From JACDAN01 sp035776735 (GTDB lineage: Bacteria > Actinomycetota > Thermoleophilia > Gaiellales > Gaiellaceae): a stretch of DNA of 27,200 nucleotides. Location of the stretch: contig DASSSO010000090.1 of NCBI GenBank assembly GCA_035776735.1, positions 1 to 27,200 on the forward strand, given 5' to 3'. The notes under the pieces were generated by a model. It searched no databases. It was not told the origin of the DNA and was given only the letters and a program-made list of their open reading frames with translations. Below, piece by piece: positions 1-7,681 of the stretch. The translations under genes and the position numbers were made by a program. The number at the start of each line of letters is the position of its first letter. Within the stretch, counting starts at the first letter, position 1.

Positions 1-130
1 AGAGGGCCAGACCATGGCCGAGTATGGCGTCGTGTTGGCCGTCATCACGATCGCCGTGTTCGGAGCGCTGACGCTGCTCTCGGGCAACATCGAGGGAGCC
101 ATCAACCGCGTCGCCGGCTTTATCTCCTAG
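1..130 (+). CDS. Flp-family type IVb pilin, C-terminal part
   Basis: The reading frame is open from the window edge to TAG at 128-130. It carries the Flp prepilin signature EGQTMAEYGVVLAVI, followed by a hydrophobic stretch and a short amphipathic tail ending in AGFIS. In this family a TadV-type prepilin peptidase cuts after the Gly of G/xxxxE(Y/F); here that would be G/QTMAEY, with the conserved Glu and Tyr at +5 and +6. The product would be the major subunit of a Flp/Tad pilus used for adhesion, exported through the membrane. The true start and the leader peptide lie upstream of the window; the ATG at 14 sits inside the conserved motif and is not the start. A strong hairpin follows the stop. 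The family is clear from the motif, but other tad genes would lie outside the window. Confidence 0.8.
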   Translation, partial: EGQTMAEYGVVLAVITIAVFGALTLLSGNIEGAINRVAGFIS

Positions 131-146
131 TCGGACGCTCAGCAAC

Positions 147-178
147 CCGAAGCCCGCCGCGACCCCGGCGGGCTTCGG
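147..178. terminator. Bidirectional hairpin terminator
   Basis: A perfect 13-bp inverted repeat (147-159 pairs with 166-178) has a 6-nt loop. It lies 16 bases after the pilin stop and 7 bases after the stop of the convergent DivIVA-like gene. There is no long T-tract, but the placement between two convergent stops makes a shared terminator very likely. Confidence 0.8.
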
Positions 179-185
179 CGTTGGT

Positions 186-863
186 TCAGCTCGTCTCTGC
201 GTCCTGCTCCGGTTCCGGAACGGCCTCGATGTGCGGCCGACGCTCGCCCACCGACTCCACGTCTGAGTCCGGCTCGGGCGTTTCTCGCGGCGCGTAACGG
301 GCAGCGGCGCGGCTCGCCACCTCCTCCAGCCGTTCGGCCAGGCCTCGAACGCCGTCCAGCAGCTCCTGGCGTTGCTCCTGGACGGACTCGGTGTCGGCGT
401 GGATCGTCCGGAGTCGCGCCTCCGCCTCCTTCTGCTCGGCAGCGATCTCCTCGCGCGCTCGCGCGAGAATCTTCTCGGCTTCGGCCCTCGCAGCAACGAG
501 GATTCCGTCCGCTTCTGTCTTCGCCTGAGTGGTCACTTCCTCGGCCTCGGCTTCCGCGCGGTCGGCCCGTGTACTCGCCTCGACGACCAGGTCCGCCGCA
601 TCGGCCTTCGCGCGCGCGGTCGCAGCGTCCGCCTCCTGCCGCGCCGTCGTGGTGATCTCCTCCGCGGCCTCTCGTGCGCGCTGAAGGATCCCGCTGGTCT
701 GTTCCCCGACCTGCTCGAGCGCATGACGGACCGCGGCCTTCGGCGAGCTCGTCATCTCGAGCTCGGCGATCACCTGGTTGACACGCCTGACGTAGGCATC
801 GACGGCGTCTCGGTCGTAGCCGCGGACCGAGCCCGGGAACGAGACGTTGCGGACGTCCTTCAA
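186..863 (-). CDS. DivIVA-domain coiled-coil protein
   Basis: Predicted 225 aa. The N-terminus (about residues 4-35) has the DivIVA-type pattern SFPGSVRGYDRDAVDAYVRR, the curved-membrane-binding and dimerisation segment of DivIVA/Wag31/SepIVA-like proteins. Residues of about 45-185 are Ala/Glu/Arg-rich heptads, a long coiled coil. The last 35 residues are an acidic, Pro-rich tail. No enzyme motif is visible. Known relatives organise polar growth, septation or secretion in actinobacteria; the exact role here is unknown. The chosen start is TTG at 863: the frame stays open upstream but loses similarity, and AGGGAGG-like bases (minus strand, 875-880) lie about 11 nt before this TTG, with no ATG or GTG nearby. 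It is divergent from the protease gene and convergent with the pilin gene. Confidence 0.72.
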   Translation of the reverse strand: MKDVRNVSFPGSVRGYDRDAVDAYVRRVNQVIAELEMTSSPKAAVRHALEQVGEQTSGILQRAREAAEEITTTARQEADAATARAKADAADLVVEASTRADRAEAEAEEVTTQAKTEADGILVAARAEAEKILARAREEIAAEQKEAEARLRTIHADTESVQEQRQELLDGVRGLAERLEEVASRAAARYAPRETPEPDSDVESVGERRPHIEAVPEPEQDAETS

Positions 864-910
864 GAGCTCGTTCTCCCTCCTTCGGGAGACTCGCCGTCGA
901 TTCAGCTTCG

Positions 911-941
911 AGTATGCCCTACCGGCGAGGCTCGTTGCCAA
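911..941 (-). promoter_or_regulatory. Candidate promoter of the DivIVA-like gene
   Basis: On the minus strand TTGGCA (936-941) and CATACT (911-916) are separated by 19 nt, a long spacer, about 50 nt upstream of the TTG start. It lies in the 174-bp divergent gap 864-1037, in which no other gene is supported. Weak match; low confidence. Confidence 0.25.
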
Positions 942-1024
942 TCGCCGCCCCGCTGTTCGAGGGATGCACGCGTGACCGGCGACGGCCGATGAGTCGAGGA
1001 ACAGGCGGGGCGGCACGCCGCTGT

Positions 1025-1031
1025 CAGGAGG
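1025..1031 (+). promoter_or_regulatory. Shine-Dalgarno site deciding the protease start
   Basis: CAGGAGG lies 6 nt before the GTG at 1038, immediately followed by a signal-peptide sequence. This is one of the strongest ribosome binding sites in the window and fixes the start of the subtilase gene. Confidence 0.7.
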
Positions 1032-1037
1032 TTCGGC

Positions 1038-4000
1038 GTGACGAGAACAGCCTTGATCGTCCTCTTCGGCTTGATGCTCGTCGCACCCGCGGCCGGGCGG
1101 CCCGTGCCGGACCGGGCATCCGCCGAGCTGATCGTCGGCTTCAAGGACGGGGTCTCGGTCGCGGAGCAACAGCACGTGCTCGGCGCGTTCTCCGCCAGGG
1201 TCGAGCGACGCTTCGGCCGCATCGACGGCGTCCTGGCCTCGGTTCCGGCCGGCCGGGCGGCGGAGGCGCGCCGGAAGCTCGAGCGGGATCCGCGCGTCGA
1301 GTACGCCGAGCCGAACTTCGTCCTCAGGGTCTCGAACCACGGCGACCCGGGCGACGCCGACTTCCACCGGCTCTGGGGCCTCCACAACTTCGGCCAGCCG
1401 GTCTCCGGCGTCGCCGGGACGCCGGACGCGGACATCGACGCGCTCGAGGCCTGGCAGGTCTCGCAGGGCAGCTCGAACGTCGTCGTCGGTGTGATCGACA
1501 GCGGCGTCGACTACACGCACCCGGATCTGAGCTCCCAGATCTGGACGAACGCCGGCGAGGACTGCGCCGGCTGCCGCACGAACGGCGTCGACGACGACGG
1601 CAACGGCTACGTCGACGACTGGCGCGGCTGGGACTTCGCGAACGACGACAACGACCCGATGGACGACAACGGCCACGGGACTCACGTGGCCGGGACGATC
1701 GGTGCGCGGCAGGACGCGCAGGGCGTCGTCGGCGTCAGCTGGCGCGTCCGGATCATGGCCCTGAAGTTCATCGGGGCGGGCGGCGAGGGGACGGCGGCCG
1801 ACGCGCTGCGCGCGATCCTCTACGCGGCGTCCATGGGCGCCGACGTCACGAACAACTCGTACGGCGGCGACGGCTTCTCACAGGCGATGCTGGACGCCGT
1901 CCGCGCAGCGGACTCCGCCGGCTCGCTCTTCGTGGCAGCAGCGGGTAACAGCTTCAACGACAACGACGCCAATCCGACCTATCCGGCCTCGTACGACGCG
2001 CCGAACGTCCTCTCCGTGGCGGCAAGCGATCAGTTCGACCGACGAGCGTGGTTCTCCAACTACGGGGTCGAGAGCGTCGACGTGGCCGCACCGGGGACGA
2101 ACGTCTACTCGACCTGGCCGGGAGGCGGCTACCGGAGCGCCGACGGCACGTCGATGGCGGCGCCCCAGGTGGCAGGGGCCGCGGCGCTCGCGAAGGCGGC
2201 GTTCCCCGGGGCAAGCGACCTGGGGCTCAAGGCATTGCTGCTTCGCAGCGTCGACGGAGTGAGCGAGCTGCAGCCGGCGGTCCGGACGGGAGGACGGCTG
2301 AACGTGAACAACGCCGTCCGGTGCTCCGACCAGGCGCGGGTATTCATCGACGCGCCGGCTTCGGGATTCGAAGCGCGTGCCGGCGATTCCCTCGACATCC
2401 GTGTGCTGGCGACCCGATGCGCCGAGGCCGACGGCGTGTCGGCCGAGCTGACGGTCAACGGCTTGCCGATCGAGCTGACCCCACGAGGGGATGGGCTCTA
2501 CACCGGCTCCTACACGCCCCCGGCGGGAGCGCCCCTGACGCTCGTTGCAACCGCAGAGGCGGCCGGCGGAACGGACACCGATCGCGTCTCCGGAATGGCG
2601 GTGCAGCACCAGTCGATCGAGCCCGGCGGCCCGCCGGTCACCGTGACCACCTCGAGCCCGGGCGAGAACGCGCTCCTGAGCTTCACGGGCACCGCCGGAA
2701 GGCGGATCGCCCTGAAGGTCTCCGACGTCTCCGTCGGCACGTCGACGTGCTGCTCGCTCCGCATCTCGTTCCTCTCGCCGGCCGGGCCGGAGTGGCTGGC
2801 GCCCACGTTCTTCGGCCGGAACGGCGGCTTCCTCGACACGAGGACGCTGCCCTGGGACGGCGTGTACCGGATCCTCGTCGACCCGCAGGGCACGGACGTC
2901 GGCTCCCTCACGCTGACGCTCTACGACGTGCCGCCCGACGTGTCGGCCTCGATCTCTCCCGGCGGCCCTCCAGTCACCCTCACGACGGGCCCGGTGCCCG
3001 GCCAGAACGCCCTTTTCTCCTTCAGCGGGCTGGCCGGGCAGCGGGTCAGCTTGCGCGTCAGCGGGGTGACGATCGGGACGTCGACCTGCTGCTCGGCCAA
3101 GGTCTCGATGCCGGGCCTGGCCGCGCCGGCGCTGTTCGGAACGAACGGCGCCTTCGTGGACACGAAGATGCTGCCGGCGGACGGGACGTACACCGTGCTC
3201 GTCGATCCGTCGGGCATGGACGTCGGCTCGGCGACGGTGGAGCTGTTCGACGTTCCGCCGGATCCGGTGGCGTTCGCCTCACCGGGCGGCCCGCCGGTCA
3301 CGGTCTCCGCCGGGTCGGTGCCGGGCCAGAACGCGGCAGTGGCGTTCAACGGCTTCGCCGGCCAGCGAGTCGCCGTGAAGGCGAGCGGCGTGACGATCGG
3401 GACCTCGCCGTGCTGCTCGCTGAAGCTTTCGATCCAGGGCCTGGGCTCGCCGGTGATGCTGGGCCGCAACGGAGGCCTGCTGGACACGGTGAAGCTGCCC
3501 GCCTCAGGCACGTACTCGCTCCTGGTCGACCCGCAGGGGATGGACGCGGGCTCGGCGACCCTGACCATCTACGACGTCCCACCCGATGTGACGGCGTCGA
3601 TCGCCCCGGGCGGCGCGCCGGTCACGGTGAGCACGAGCTCGCTCGGCCAGAACGCGGCCGTGACGTTCGCCGGCGTGGCCGGCCAGCGCGTGAGCCTGAA
3701 GCTGAGCGGCGTGACGATCGGATCCTCGACCTGCTGCTCGGCGAGGGTCTCGATCGCGAAGCCGGACGGCTCGACCTTCGTCTTCCCGGCGCTGTTCGGT
3801 CGAAACGGTGGCTTCGTGGACACGAAGACGCTGCCGGCGAGCGGCGCCTACACGATCCTCGTCGACCCGCAGGGCGCCGACGTCGGCTCGGCGACGCTGC
3901 AGCTCTACGAGGTCCCGGCAGAGCTGACAGGCTCGCTGACCGTGGGCGGCGGGCCGGCGAGCCTGACCTTCTCCACGCCGGGCCAGAACGCAGTCCTGAC

Positions 4001-4241
4001 CTTCGCGGGCGCGGCGGGCCAGCGGGTGACGATCCGAGCGACGGGAGTCACCATCGGCCCGTCGACGTGCTGCTCGGTGTCGCTGCTGGTCAAGAGGCCG
4101 GACGGCGTCTCGCTCGCGTCAGGCCTGGCGGGCACGAACGGCGGAAACCTGGGCGCGACGCTCCCAGTTGCCGGCACGTACACGCTGCTCGTCGACCCGC
4201 AGGCGGCCGCTACAGGCGGCCTCACGATCGCGGTCTCGTAG
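1038..4241 (+). CDS. Secreted subtilisin-family (S8) serine protease with five C-terminal repeats
   Basis: 1067 aa. Residues 1-20 form a signal peptide ending around PAAG. Residues of about 28-97 resemble an inhibitor I9 propeptide (LIVGFKDG ... VEYAEPNFVL). The S8 catalytic domain spans about 110-425: Asp154 in VIDSGVD, His213 in NGHGTHVAG, oxyanion Asn304 in AAAGN, and Ser372 in GTSMAAP. An Asp-rich segment (183-210) before the His is typical of Ca-binding subtilases. Residues of about 433-522 look like one Ig-like beta domain. Residues 526-1067 are five tandem repeats of about 104-112 aa, each with a TCCS or PCCS motif. There is no LPXTG or C-terminal membrane anchor, so it is probably secreted. 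All catalytic residues are present, so it should be an active endopeptidase; the substrate is unknown. It appears monocistronic, with a hairpin after the stop. Confidence 0.92.
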   Translation: MTRTALIVLFGLMLVAPAAGRPVPDRASAELIVGFKDGVSVAEQQHVLGAFSARVERRFGRIDGVLASVPAGRAAEARRKLERDPRVEYAEPNFVLRVSNHGDPGDADFHRLWGLHNFGQPVSGVAGTPDADIDALEAWQVSQGSSNVVVGVIDSGVDYTHPDLSSQIWTNAGEDCAGCRTNGVDDDGNGYVDDWRGWDFANDDNDPMDDNGHGTHVAGTIGARQDAQGVVGVSWRVRIMALKFIGAGGEGTAADALRAILYAASMGADVTNNSYGGDGFSQAMLDAVRAADSAGSLFVAAAGNSFNDNDANPTYPASYDAPNVLSVAASDQFDRRAWFSNYGVESVDVAAPGTNVYSTWPGGGYRSADGTSMAAPQVAGAAALAKAAFPGASDLGLKALLLRSVDGVSELQPAVRTGGRLNVNNAVRCSDQARVFIDAPASGFEARAGDSLDIRVLATRCAEADGVSAELTVNGLPIELTPRGDGLYTGSYTPPAGAPLTLVATAEAAGGTDTDRVSGMAVQHQSIEPGGPPVTVTTSSPGENALLSFTGTAGRRIALKVSDVSVGTSTCCSLRISFLSPAGPEWLAPTFFGRNGGFLDTRTLPWDGVYRILVDPQGTDVGSLTLTLYDVPPDVSASISPGGPPVTLTTGPVPGQNALFSFSGLAGQRVSLRVSGVTIGTSTCCSAKVSMPGLAAPALFGTNGAFVDTKMLPADGTYTVLVDPSGMDVGSATVELFDVPPDPVAFASPGGPPVTVSAGSVPGQNAAVAFNGFAGQRVAVKASGVTIGTSPCCSLKLSIQGLGSPVMLGRNGGLLDTVKLPASGTYSLLVDPQGMDAGSATLTIYDVPPDVTASIAPGGAPVTVSTSSLGQNAAVTFAGVAGQRVSLKLSGVTIGSSTCCSARVSIAKPDGSTFVFPALFGRNGGFVDTKTLPASGAYTILVDPQGADVGSATLQLYEVPAELTGSLTVGGGPASLTFSTPGQNAVLTFAGAAGQRVTIRATGVTIGPSTCCSVSLLVKRPDGVSLASGLAGTNGGNLGATLPVAGTYTLLVDPQAAATGGLTIAVS
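2613..4238 (+). repeat. Five tandem protein repeats with vicinal cysteines
   Basis: In-frame repeats start at 2613, 2943, 3267, 3591 and 3927. Each holds, in order, PGGPPVT-like strands, a GQNA..F.G.AGQRV segment, GVTIGTSTCCS, a GRNGGF.DT segment and GTYT.LVDPQG.D.GS.TL. Repeat 1 diverges (GENALLSF, SVGTSTCCS) and repeat 5 lacks the DT and Asp-Gly parts. The Cys pairs are residues 571/572, 684/685, 792/793, 899/900 and 1011/1012. The layout recalls bacterial pre-peptidase C-terminal (PPC)-like beta domains. The adjacent Cys pairs could form vicinal disulfides; that is inference. Confidence 0.85.
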
Positions 4242-4247
4242 TCGAGG

Positions 4248-4274
4248 CGAGCTGCCACGTGCTCGTGGCGCTCG
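4248..4274. terminator. Hairpin between convergent protease and korB genes
   Basis: The arms CGAGC-T-GCCACG and CGTGGC-GCTCG form an 11-bp stem with one bulged T and a TGCT loop. It lies 7 bases after the protease stop and 25 bases from the korB stop. There is no T-tract in either direction; position suggests a bidirectional terminator. Confidence 0.5.
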
Positions 4275-4298
4275 ACCACGACCAGCCGGCGAGAGCGC

Positions 4299-5303
4299 TC
4301 AGATCTGCCAGGTGTCGCCGGCGTGGAGGAGCTTCGTCAGGTCGCCCGCGCCCAGCTCGCGCCTCGTGACCTCGATCTGCTCCGCCATCATCGAGTCGTA
4401 GACCGGGCGCTCGACGGCGCGGAAGATGCCGATCGGGGTCGGGCCGACCGGCGTATGCGCCAACCGCGACAGCGAGAACGCGAGGGAAGAGTCCTCCGCG
4501 CTCTCGTCGTGCCGTAGCAGCGCGTCCTCGCCGACCGAAGCGACGTCGACGATCTCCACACCGCCGCCCGGCTTCGACACCACGCCCCGCTCGAGCGTCT
4601 CGCCCTCCCCTCCGAAGCGGATCGGCTCGCCGTGCTGGAGCAGGATCCGGTTCTCCTTCTGCTCCCGGACCGCGTCGAACGCGCCGTCGTTGTAGACGTT
4701 GCAGTTCTGGTAGATCTCGACGAAGACCGAGCCCTTATGCTCCGCCGCCCGTCGCAGGATCCCGGTCAGGTGCGCCTTGTCCGTGTCGATCGAGCGCGCC
4801 ACGAACGTCGCCTCGGCGCCCAGCGCCAGCGACACCGGGTTGAACGGGTAGTCGAGCGACCCGAACGGCGTCGTCTTGTTATGGGTCCCCAGGGGCGAGG
4901 TCGGCGAGTACTGCCCCTTCGTCAGCCCGTAGATCTGGTTGTTGAAGAGCAGGATCTTGACGTTGACGTTCCGCCGCAGCGCGTGGATCAGGTGGTTCCC
5001 GCCGATCGACAGCGCGTCCCCGTCGCCGGTCACGACCCAGACGGACAGGTCCGGCCGCGAAGACGACAGCCCGGTCGCGATCGCCGGCGCGCGCCCGTGG
5101 ATCGAGTGCATGCCGTACGTCTGCAGGTAGTACGGGAACCTCGCGGCGCAGCCGATCCCGGACACGAAGACGATCCGCTCGCGGGGAATCCCGAGCTCCG
5201 GCATGAACTGCTGGACGGCCGCGAGGATCGCATAGTCCCCGCAGCCGGGGCACCAGCGGACCTCCTGGTCGGACTTGAAGTCCTTGGCGGTCAGCTGGAT
5301 CAT
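4299..5303 (-). CDS. korB: 2-oxoacid:ferredoxin oxidoreductase, beta subunit
   Basis: 334 aa, the usual size for the KorB beta subunit. It binds thiamine diphosphate and, with KorA, oxidatively decarboxylates a 2-oxoacid (2-oxoglutarate most likely) to the acyl-CoA, passing electrons to ferredoxin. Visible motifs are RWCPGCGDYAIL (Cys18, Cys21), GIGC (Cys52), HGRAPAIATG, the TPP/Mg motif GDGDALSIGGNH (93-103) with NNQIYGLTKG (121-130), and NCNVYND (Cys201). Cysteines of this kind ligate the single 4Fe-4S cluster in family members. The start is ATG 5303, where similarity begins; the open frame upstream is low-complexity. No good Shine-Dalgarno site is visible, so translation may depend on upstream genes. 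It is last in the minus-strand run korA, lipoprotein, korB, with an 83-bp gap before it that contains a hairpin. Substrate specificity cannot be read from sequence. Confidence 0.93.
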   Translation of the reverse strand: MIQLTAKDFKSDQEVRWCPGCGDYAILAAVQQFMPELGIPRERIVFVSGIGCAARFPYYLQTYGMHSIHGRAPAIATGLSSSRPDLSVWVVTGDGDALSIGGNHLIHALRRNVNVKILLFNNQIYGLTKGQYSPTSPLGTHNKTTPFGSLDYPFNPVSLALGAEATFVARSIDTDKAHLTGILRRAAEHKGSVFVEIYQNCNVYNDGAFDAVREQKENRILLQHGEPIRFGGEGETLERGVVSKPGGGVEIVDVASVGEDALLRHDESAEDSSLAFSLSRLAHTPVGPTPIGIFRAVERPVYDSMMAEQIEVTRRELGAGDLTKLLHAGDTWQI

Positions 5304-5332
5304 CGGCGTCGCTTGCGATGCCGATTCACGAA

Positions 5333-5353
5333 CATGCCGGCTTTGCCGGCGTG
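5333..5353 (-). terminator. Hairpin between the lipoprotein gene and korB
   Basis: A 9-bp stem (one G-T pair) with a 3-nt loop: CATGCCGGC, TTT, GCCGGCGTG. It lies in the 83-bp gap upstream of korB. It could be a partial terminator, an RNA-processing site or an attenuator that sets korA:korB expression. There is no T-tract. Confidence 0.4.
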
Positions 5354-5386
5354 CTCGTTCCTGCTTCCGTGCGCCGTTGCCTTCGC

Positions 5387-5806
5387 TCACAGCTCCGGAA
5401 TCTGCCCGCACATGATCGGCTTCATCGTCTTGTCGTCCTCGACCGTGAGGATGTACTCGCCGGTCGCGACCTCGTTGATCGTCACGAAGATCTGGCCCTG
5501 GCCGAGGTTCGCGGCCGTGAACCCGAGGTCGTGGACGACCTCCGAGCCCGGCGCGTCGCACGTGCCGCTCCGGACGTAGATCGGGTCGAGGTCGGACTCT
5601 CCCTTGATCTCGATGGTCACGTCCGTCGACGCGGCGCCGGAGTGGAGCTCGGCGGTGCCGGACTTGCCCGAGCCGTTCTGCTCTTCGAGGTTGACGTTCA
5701 CGGTGCCGTCGCCGCTGCCGCCGCCGCCCCCGCTGTCGTCGTCACCGCCGCCGCAGCCGGAGGCCAGACCGACCACCAGCACTCCCAGTGCGAGTCGCAT
5801 CTTCAC
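5387..5806 (-). CDS. Small secreted lipoprotein between korA and korB
   Basis: 139 aa. It has a short basic N-terminus, a hydrophobic stretch and the lipobox LASGC (Cys about residue 18), then a Gly/Asp/Ser linker. The product should be lipid-anchored on the outer face of the membrane. The mature domain is beta-rich, with YVRSGTCDAPGSEVVHDLGF and a final MKPIMCGQIPEL. This SGTC ... CGQI layout resembles CHRD-like extracytoplasmic domains, with the two Cys probably disulfide-bonded; that assignment is tentative. The GTG at 5806 overlaps the korA stop as GTGA and has GGAGGGG 5 nt upstream. An in-frame ATG at 5800 is an alternative. Why a lipoprotein sits in a cytosolic oxidoreductase operon is unclear. 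I do not recognise a defined function. Confidence 0.8.
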   Translation of the reverse strand: MKMRLALGVLVVGLASGCGGGDDDSGGGGGSGDGTVNVNLEEQNGSGKSGTAELHSGAASTDVTIEIKGESDLDPIYVRSGTCDAPGSEVVHDLGFTAANLGQGQIFVTINEVATGEYILTVEDDKTMKPIMCGQIPEL

Positions 5807-7638
5807 AGCATCCCCTCCATCGCTTCGGCCAGCTCCGACGACCGGAACGGGAGGCCGCGCACGCGGTTGTAGCCGACGGCGTCGACCAGGAACTCGGCCC
5901 GCACCAGCTTGAGGAGCTGTCCCAGGTTCATCTCAGGAACGAGGATCTTGTCGTATCGGCGCACCACGTCGCCGGTGTTGCGGGGGAACGGGTTCAGGTG
6001 GCTGAGATGCGCGTGCGCGACCTTGCCGCCGTTCTTCCGGACGCGGCGCACGCCGGCGGCCACCGGCCCGTACGTCCCGCCCCAGCTGAGGACGAGCAGC
6101 TCCTCGCCGCCCTCCTCGTCGACCTCGAGCTCCGGGATGTCGGCCGCGATCCCGGCGACCTTCTGCGCCCGGATCCGGACCATGTGGTCGTGGTTGTCGG
6201 GGTCGTAGGAGACGTTGCCGGTGCCGTCCGCCTTCTCGAGCCCGCCGATCCGGTGCTCCAGCCCGGGCGTGCCGGGAACGGCCCAGGGCCGGGCGAGCGT
6301 CTCCGCGTCGCGCAGGTACGGCAGGAAGCCACCCTCGTGGTTCGGGGCGTCGGCGAAGTCGACGGCGATGTCGGGATACGACTCGACGTCCGGGATCAGC
6401 CACGGCTCGGAGCCGTTCGCGAGGTAGGCGTCCGAGAGGAGGAAGACCGGCGTCCGGTACTTGAGCGCGATGCGCGCGGCCTCGATCGCGGCGTCGAAGC
6501 AGCCTCCCGGGGTCGAGGCGGCGATCACGGGCACCGGCGACTCGGCGTTCCGGCCCCACATCGAGAGCAGAAGGTCGGCCTGCTCCGGCTTCGTCGGCAT
6601 CCCGGTCGAGGGCCCGGCCCGCTGCACGTCGATGATCACGAGCGGAAGCTCGAGCGTGACGGCCAGGCCGATCGTCTCCATCTTCAGGACGACCCCCGGG
6701 CCGCTCGAGGTGCAGACCCCGAGCGCGCCGCCGAAGCTCGCGCCGAGCGCGGCGCCGACGGCGGCGATCTCGTCCTCGGCCTGGAAGGTGCGGACGCCGA
6801 AGTCCTTGCGGCGCGAGAGCTCCTCGAGGATCTCCGACGCCGGCGTGATCGGGTAGGCGCCGAGGAAGAGCGGCAGGCCGCTCTTCACGGATGCGGCGAT
6901 CAGCCCGAGCACGAGCGCCTGGTTCCCGCGGATGTTCCGGTAGGTGCCGGGCGGGAGCTGCGCCGGCGCCACCTCGTACGTGACGCGGAAATCCTCGCTC
7001 GTCTCGCCGTAGGCCCAGCCGGCCTTGAACGCCTTCGTGTTCGCCTCGGCGATCTCGGGCTTCGCCTGGAACTTCTTGGCGATGAAGTCGAGCGTCCCGC
7101 TCTTGGGCCGGTGGTAGAGCCAGGACATCAGCCCGAGCGCGAACATGTTCTTCGACCGCTCGGCCTCGCGCTTCGTCACCTTCACGTCCTTCAGCGCCTC
7201 GAGCGTCAGCGAGGTCAGCCGAACCTCGTGGACGTGGTAGTCGGCGAGCGAGCCGTCGTCGAGCGGGTTCGCCGTGTAGCCGGCCTTCTCCAGGTTGCGG
7301 TCGCTGAAGGAGTCGCGGTTGACGATCAGCGTGCCGCCCTTGGGCAGGTCGCGGATGTTCGTCCGCAGCGCCGCCGGGTTCATCGCCACCAGCACGTTCG
7401 GCTGGTCGCCCGGCGTGAGGATGTCGTGGTTGGAGAAGTGGATCTGGAAGCCGGAGACGCCCGGCAGCGACCCGGCCGGCGCGCGGATCTCGGCCGGGAA
7501 GTCCGGGAGCGTCGAGAGGTCGTTTCCGAGCACGGCCGTCTCGTTCGTGAAGCGGGCGCCGGTGAGCTGCATTCCGTCGCCGGAGTCGCCCGCGAAGCGG
7601 ATGACGACTTGGTCGAGCTGTTCGACGGGCTTGGCCAT
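5803..7638 (-). CDS. korA: 2-oxoacid:ferredoxin oxidoreductase, fused gamma-alpha subunit
   Basis: 611 aa. The N-terminal gamma domain (about 8-195) opens with VVIRFAGDSGDGMQLTG, the KorA hallmark. The alpha pyrimidine-binding domain runs from about residue 235 to the end, with AYPITPASEILEEL (261-274), FQAEDEIAA, and AGPSTGMPTKPEQADL, which contacts substrate and TPP in the family. It forms the catalytic heterodimer with KorB. No 4Fe-4S ferredoxin domain is fused, so an external ferredoxin is needed. The start is ATG 7638, giving MAKPVEQLDQVVIRF and matching the family; a GTG at 7662 would add 8 residues. TATACC (7653-7658, minus) 14 nt before the ATG could be a -10 box. The 3' end overlaps the lipoprotein gene by 4 bases. 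Confidence in the family is high; 2-oxoglutarate as substrate is likely but unproven. Confidence 0.93.
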   Translation of the reverse strand: MAKPVEQLDQVVIRFAGDSGDGMQLTGARFTNETAVLGNDLSTLPDFPAEIRAPAGSLPGVSGFQIHFSNHDILTPGDQPNVLVAMNPAALRTNIRDLPKGGTLIVNRDSFSDRNLEKAGYTANPLDDGSLADYHVHEVRLTSLTLEALKDVKVTKREAERSKNMFALGLMSWLYHRPKSGTLDFIAKKFQAKPEIAEANTKAFKAGWAYGETSEDFRVTYEVAPAQLPPGTYRNIRGNQALVLGLIAASVKSGLPLFLGAYPITPASEILEELSRRKDFGVRTFQAEDEIAAVGAALGASFGGALGVCTSSGPGVVLKMETIGLAVTLELPLVIIDVQRAGPSTGMPTKPEQADLLLSMWGRNAESPVPVIAASTPGGCFDAAIEAARIALKYRTPVFLLSDAYLANGSEPWLIPDVESYPDIAVDFADAPNHEGGFLPYLRDAETLARPWAVPGTPGLEHRIGGLEKADGTGNVSYDPDNHDHMVRIRAQKVAGIAADIPELEVDEEGGEELLVLSWGGTYGPVAAGVRRVRKNGGKVAHAHLSHLNPFPRNTGDVVRRYDKILVPEMNLGQLLKLVRAEFLVDAVGYNRVRGLPFRSSELAEAMEGML

Positions 7639-7681
7639 GTGCCGGCCCGTCAGGTATAGCACCGCCCCCGCTCGGAGGTGA

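Noticed and set aside
864..1685. Upstream extension of the DivIVA-like frame (minus strand) into the protease gene
   Set aside because: The frame stays open because of GC-rich codon use, but the extra part is Val/Arg-rich with no family similarity and lies antisense to the conserved protease domain.
3060..4080. Spaced near-identical DNA words (GTGACGATCGG...TGCTGCTCG) that might suggest a CRISPR-like array
   Set aside because: They are about 320 bases apart, in frame, and encode the protein repeat motif GVTIG-CCS of the protease.
2048..4369. Long plus-strand open frame within the protease gene
   Set aside because: It is Arg/Gly/Pro-rich, has no motif, and is an offset reading of the strongly supported repeat region.
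5304..5561. N-terminal extension of korB
   Set aside because: It overlaps the lipoprotein gene in another frame and is low-complexity; family similarity begins at ATG 5303.
5788..7659. Long plus-strand open frame opposite korA
   Set aside because: Mirror of a conserved enzyme gene; Arg/Val/Asp-rich composition typical of antisense frames in GC-rich DNA.
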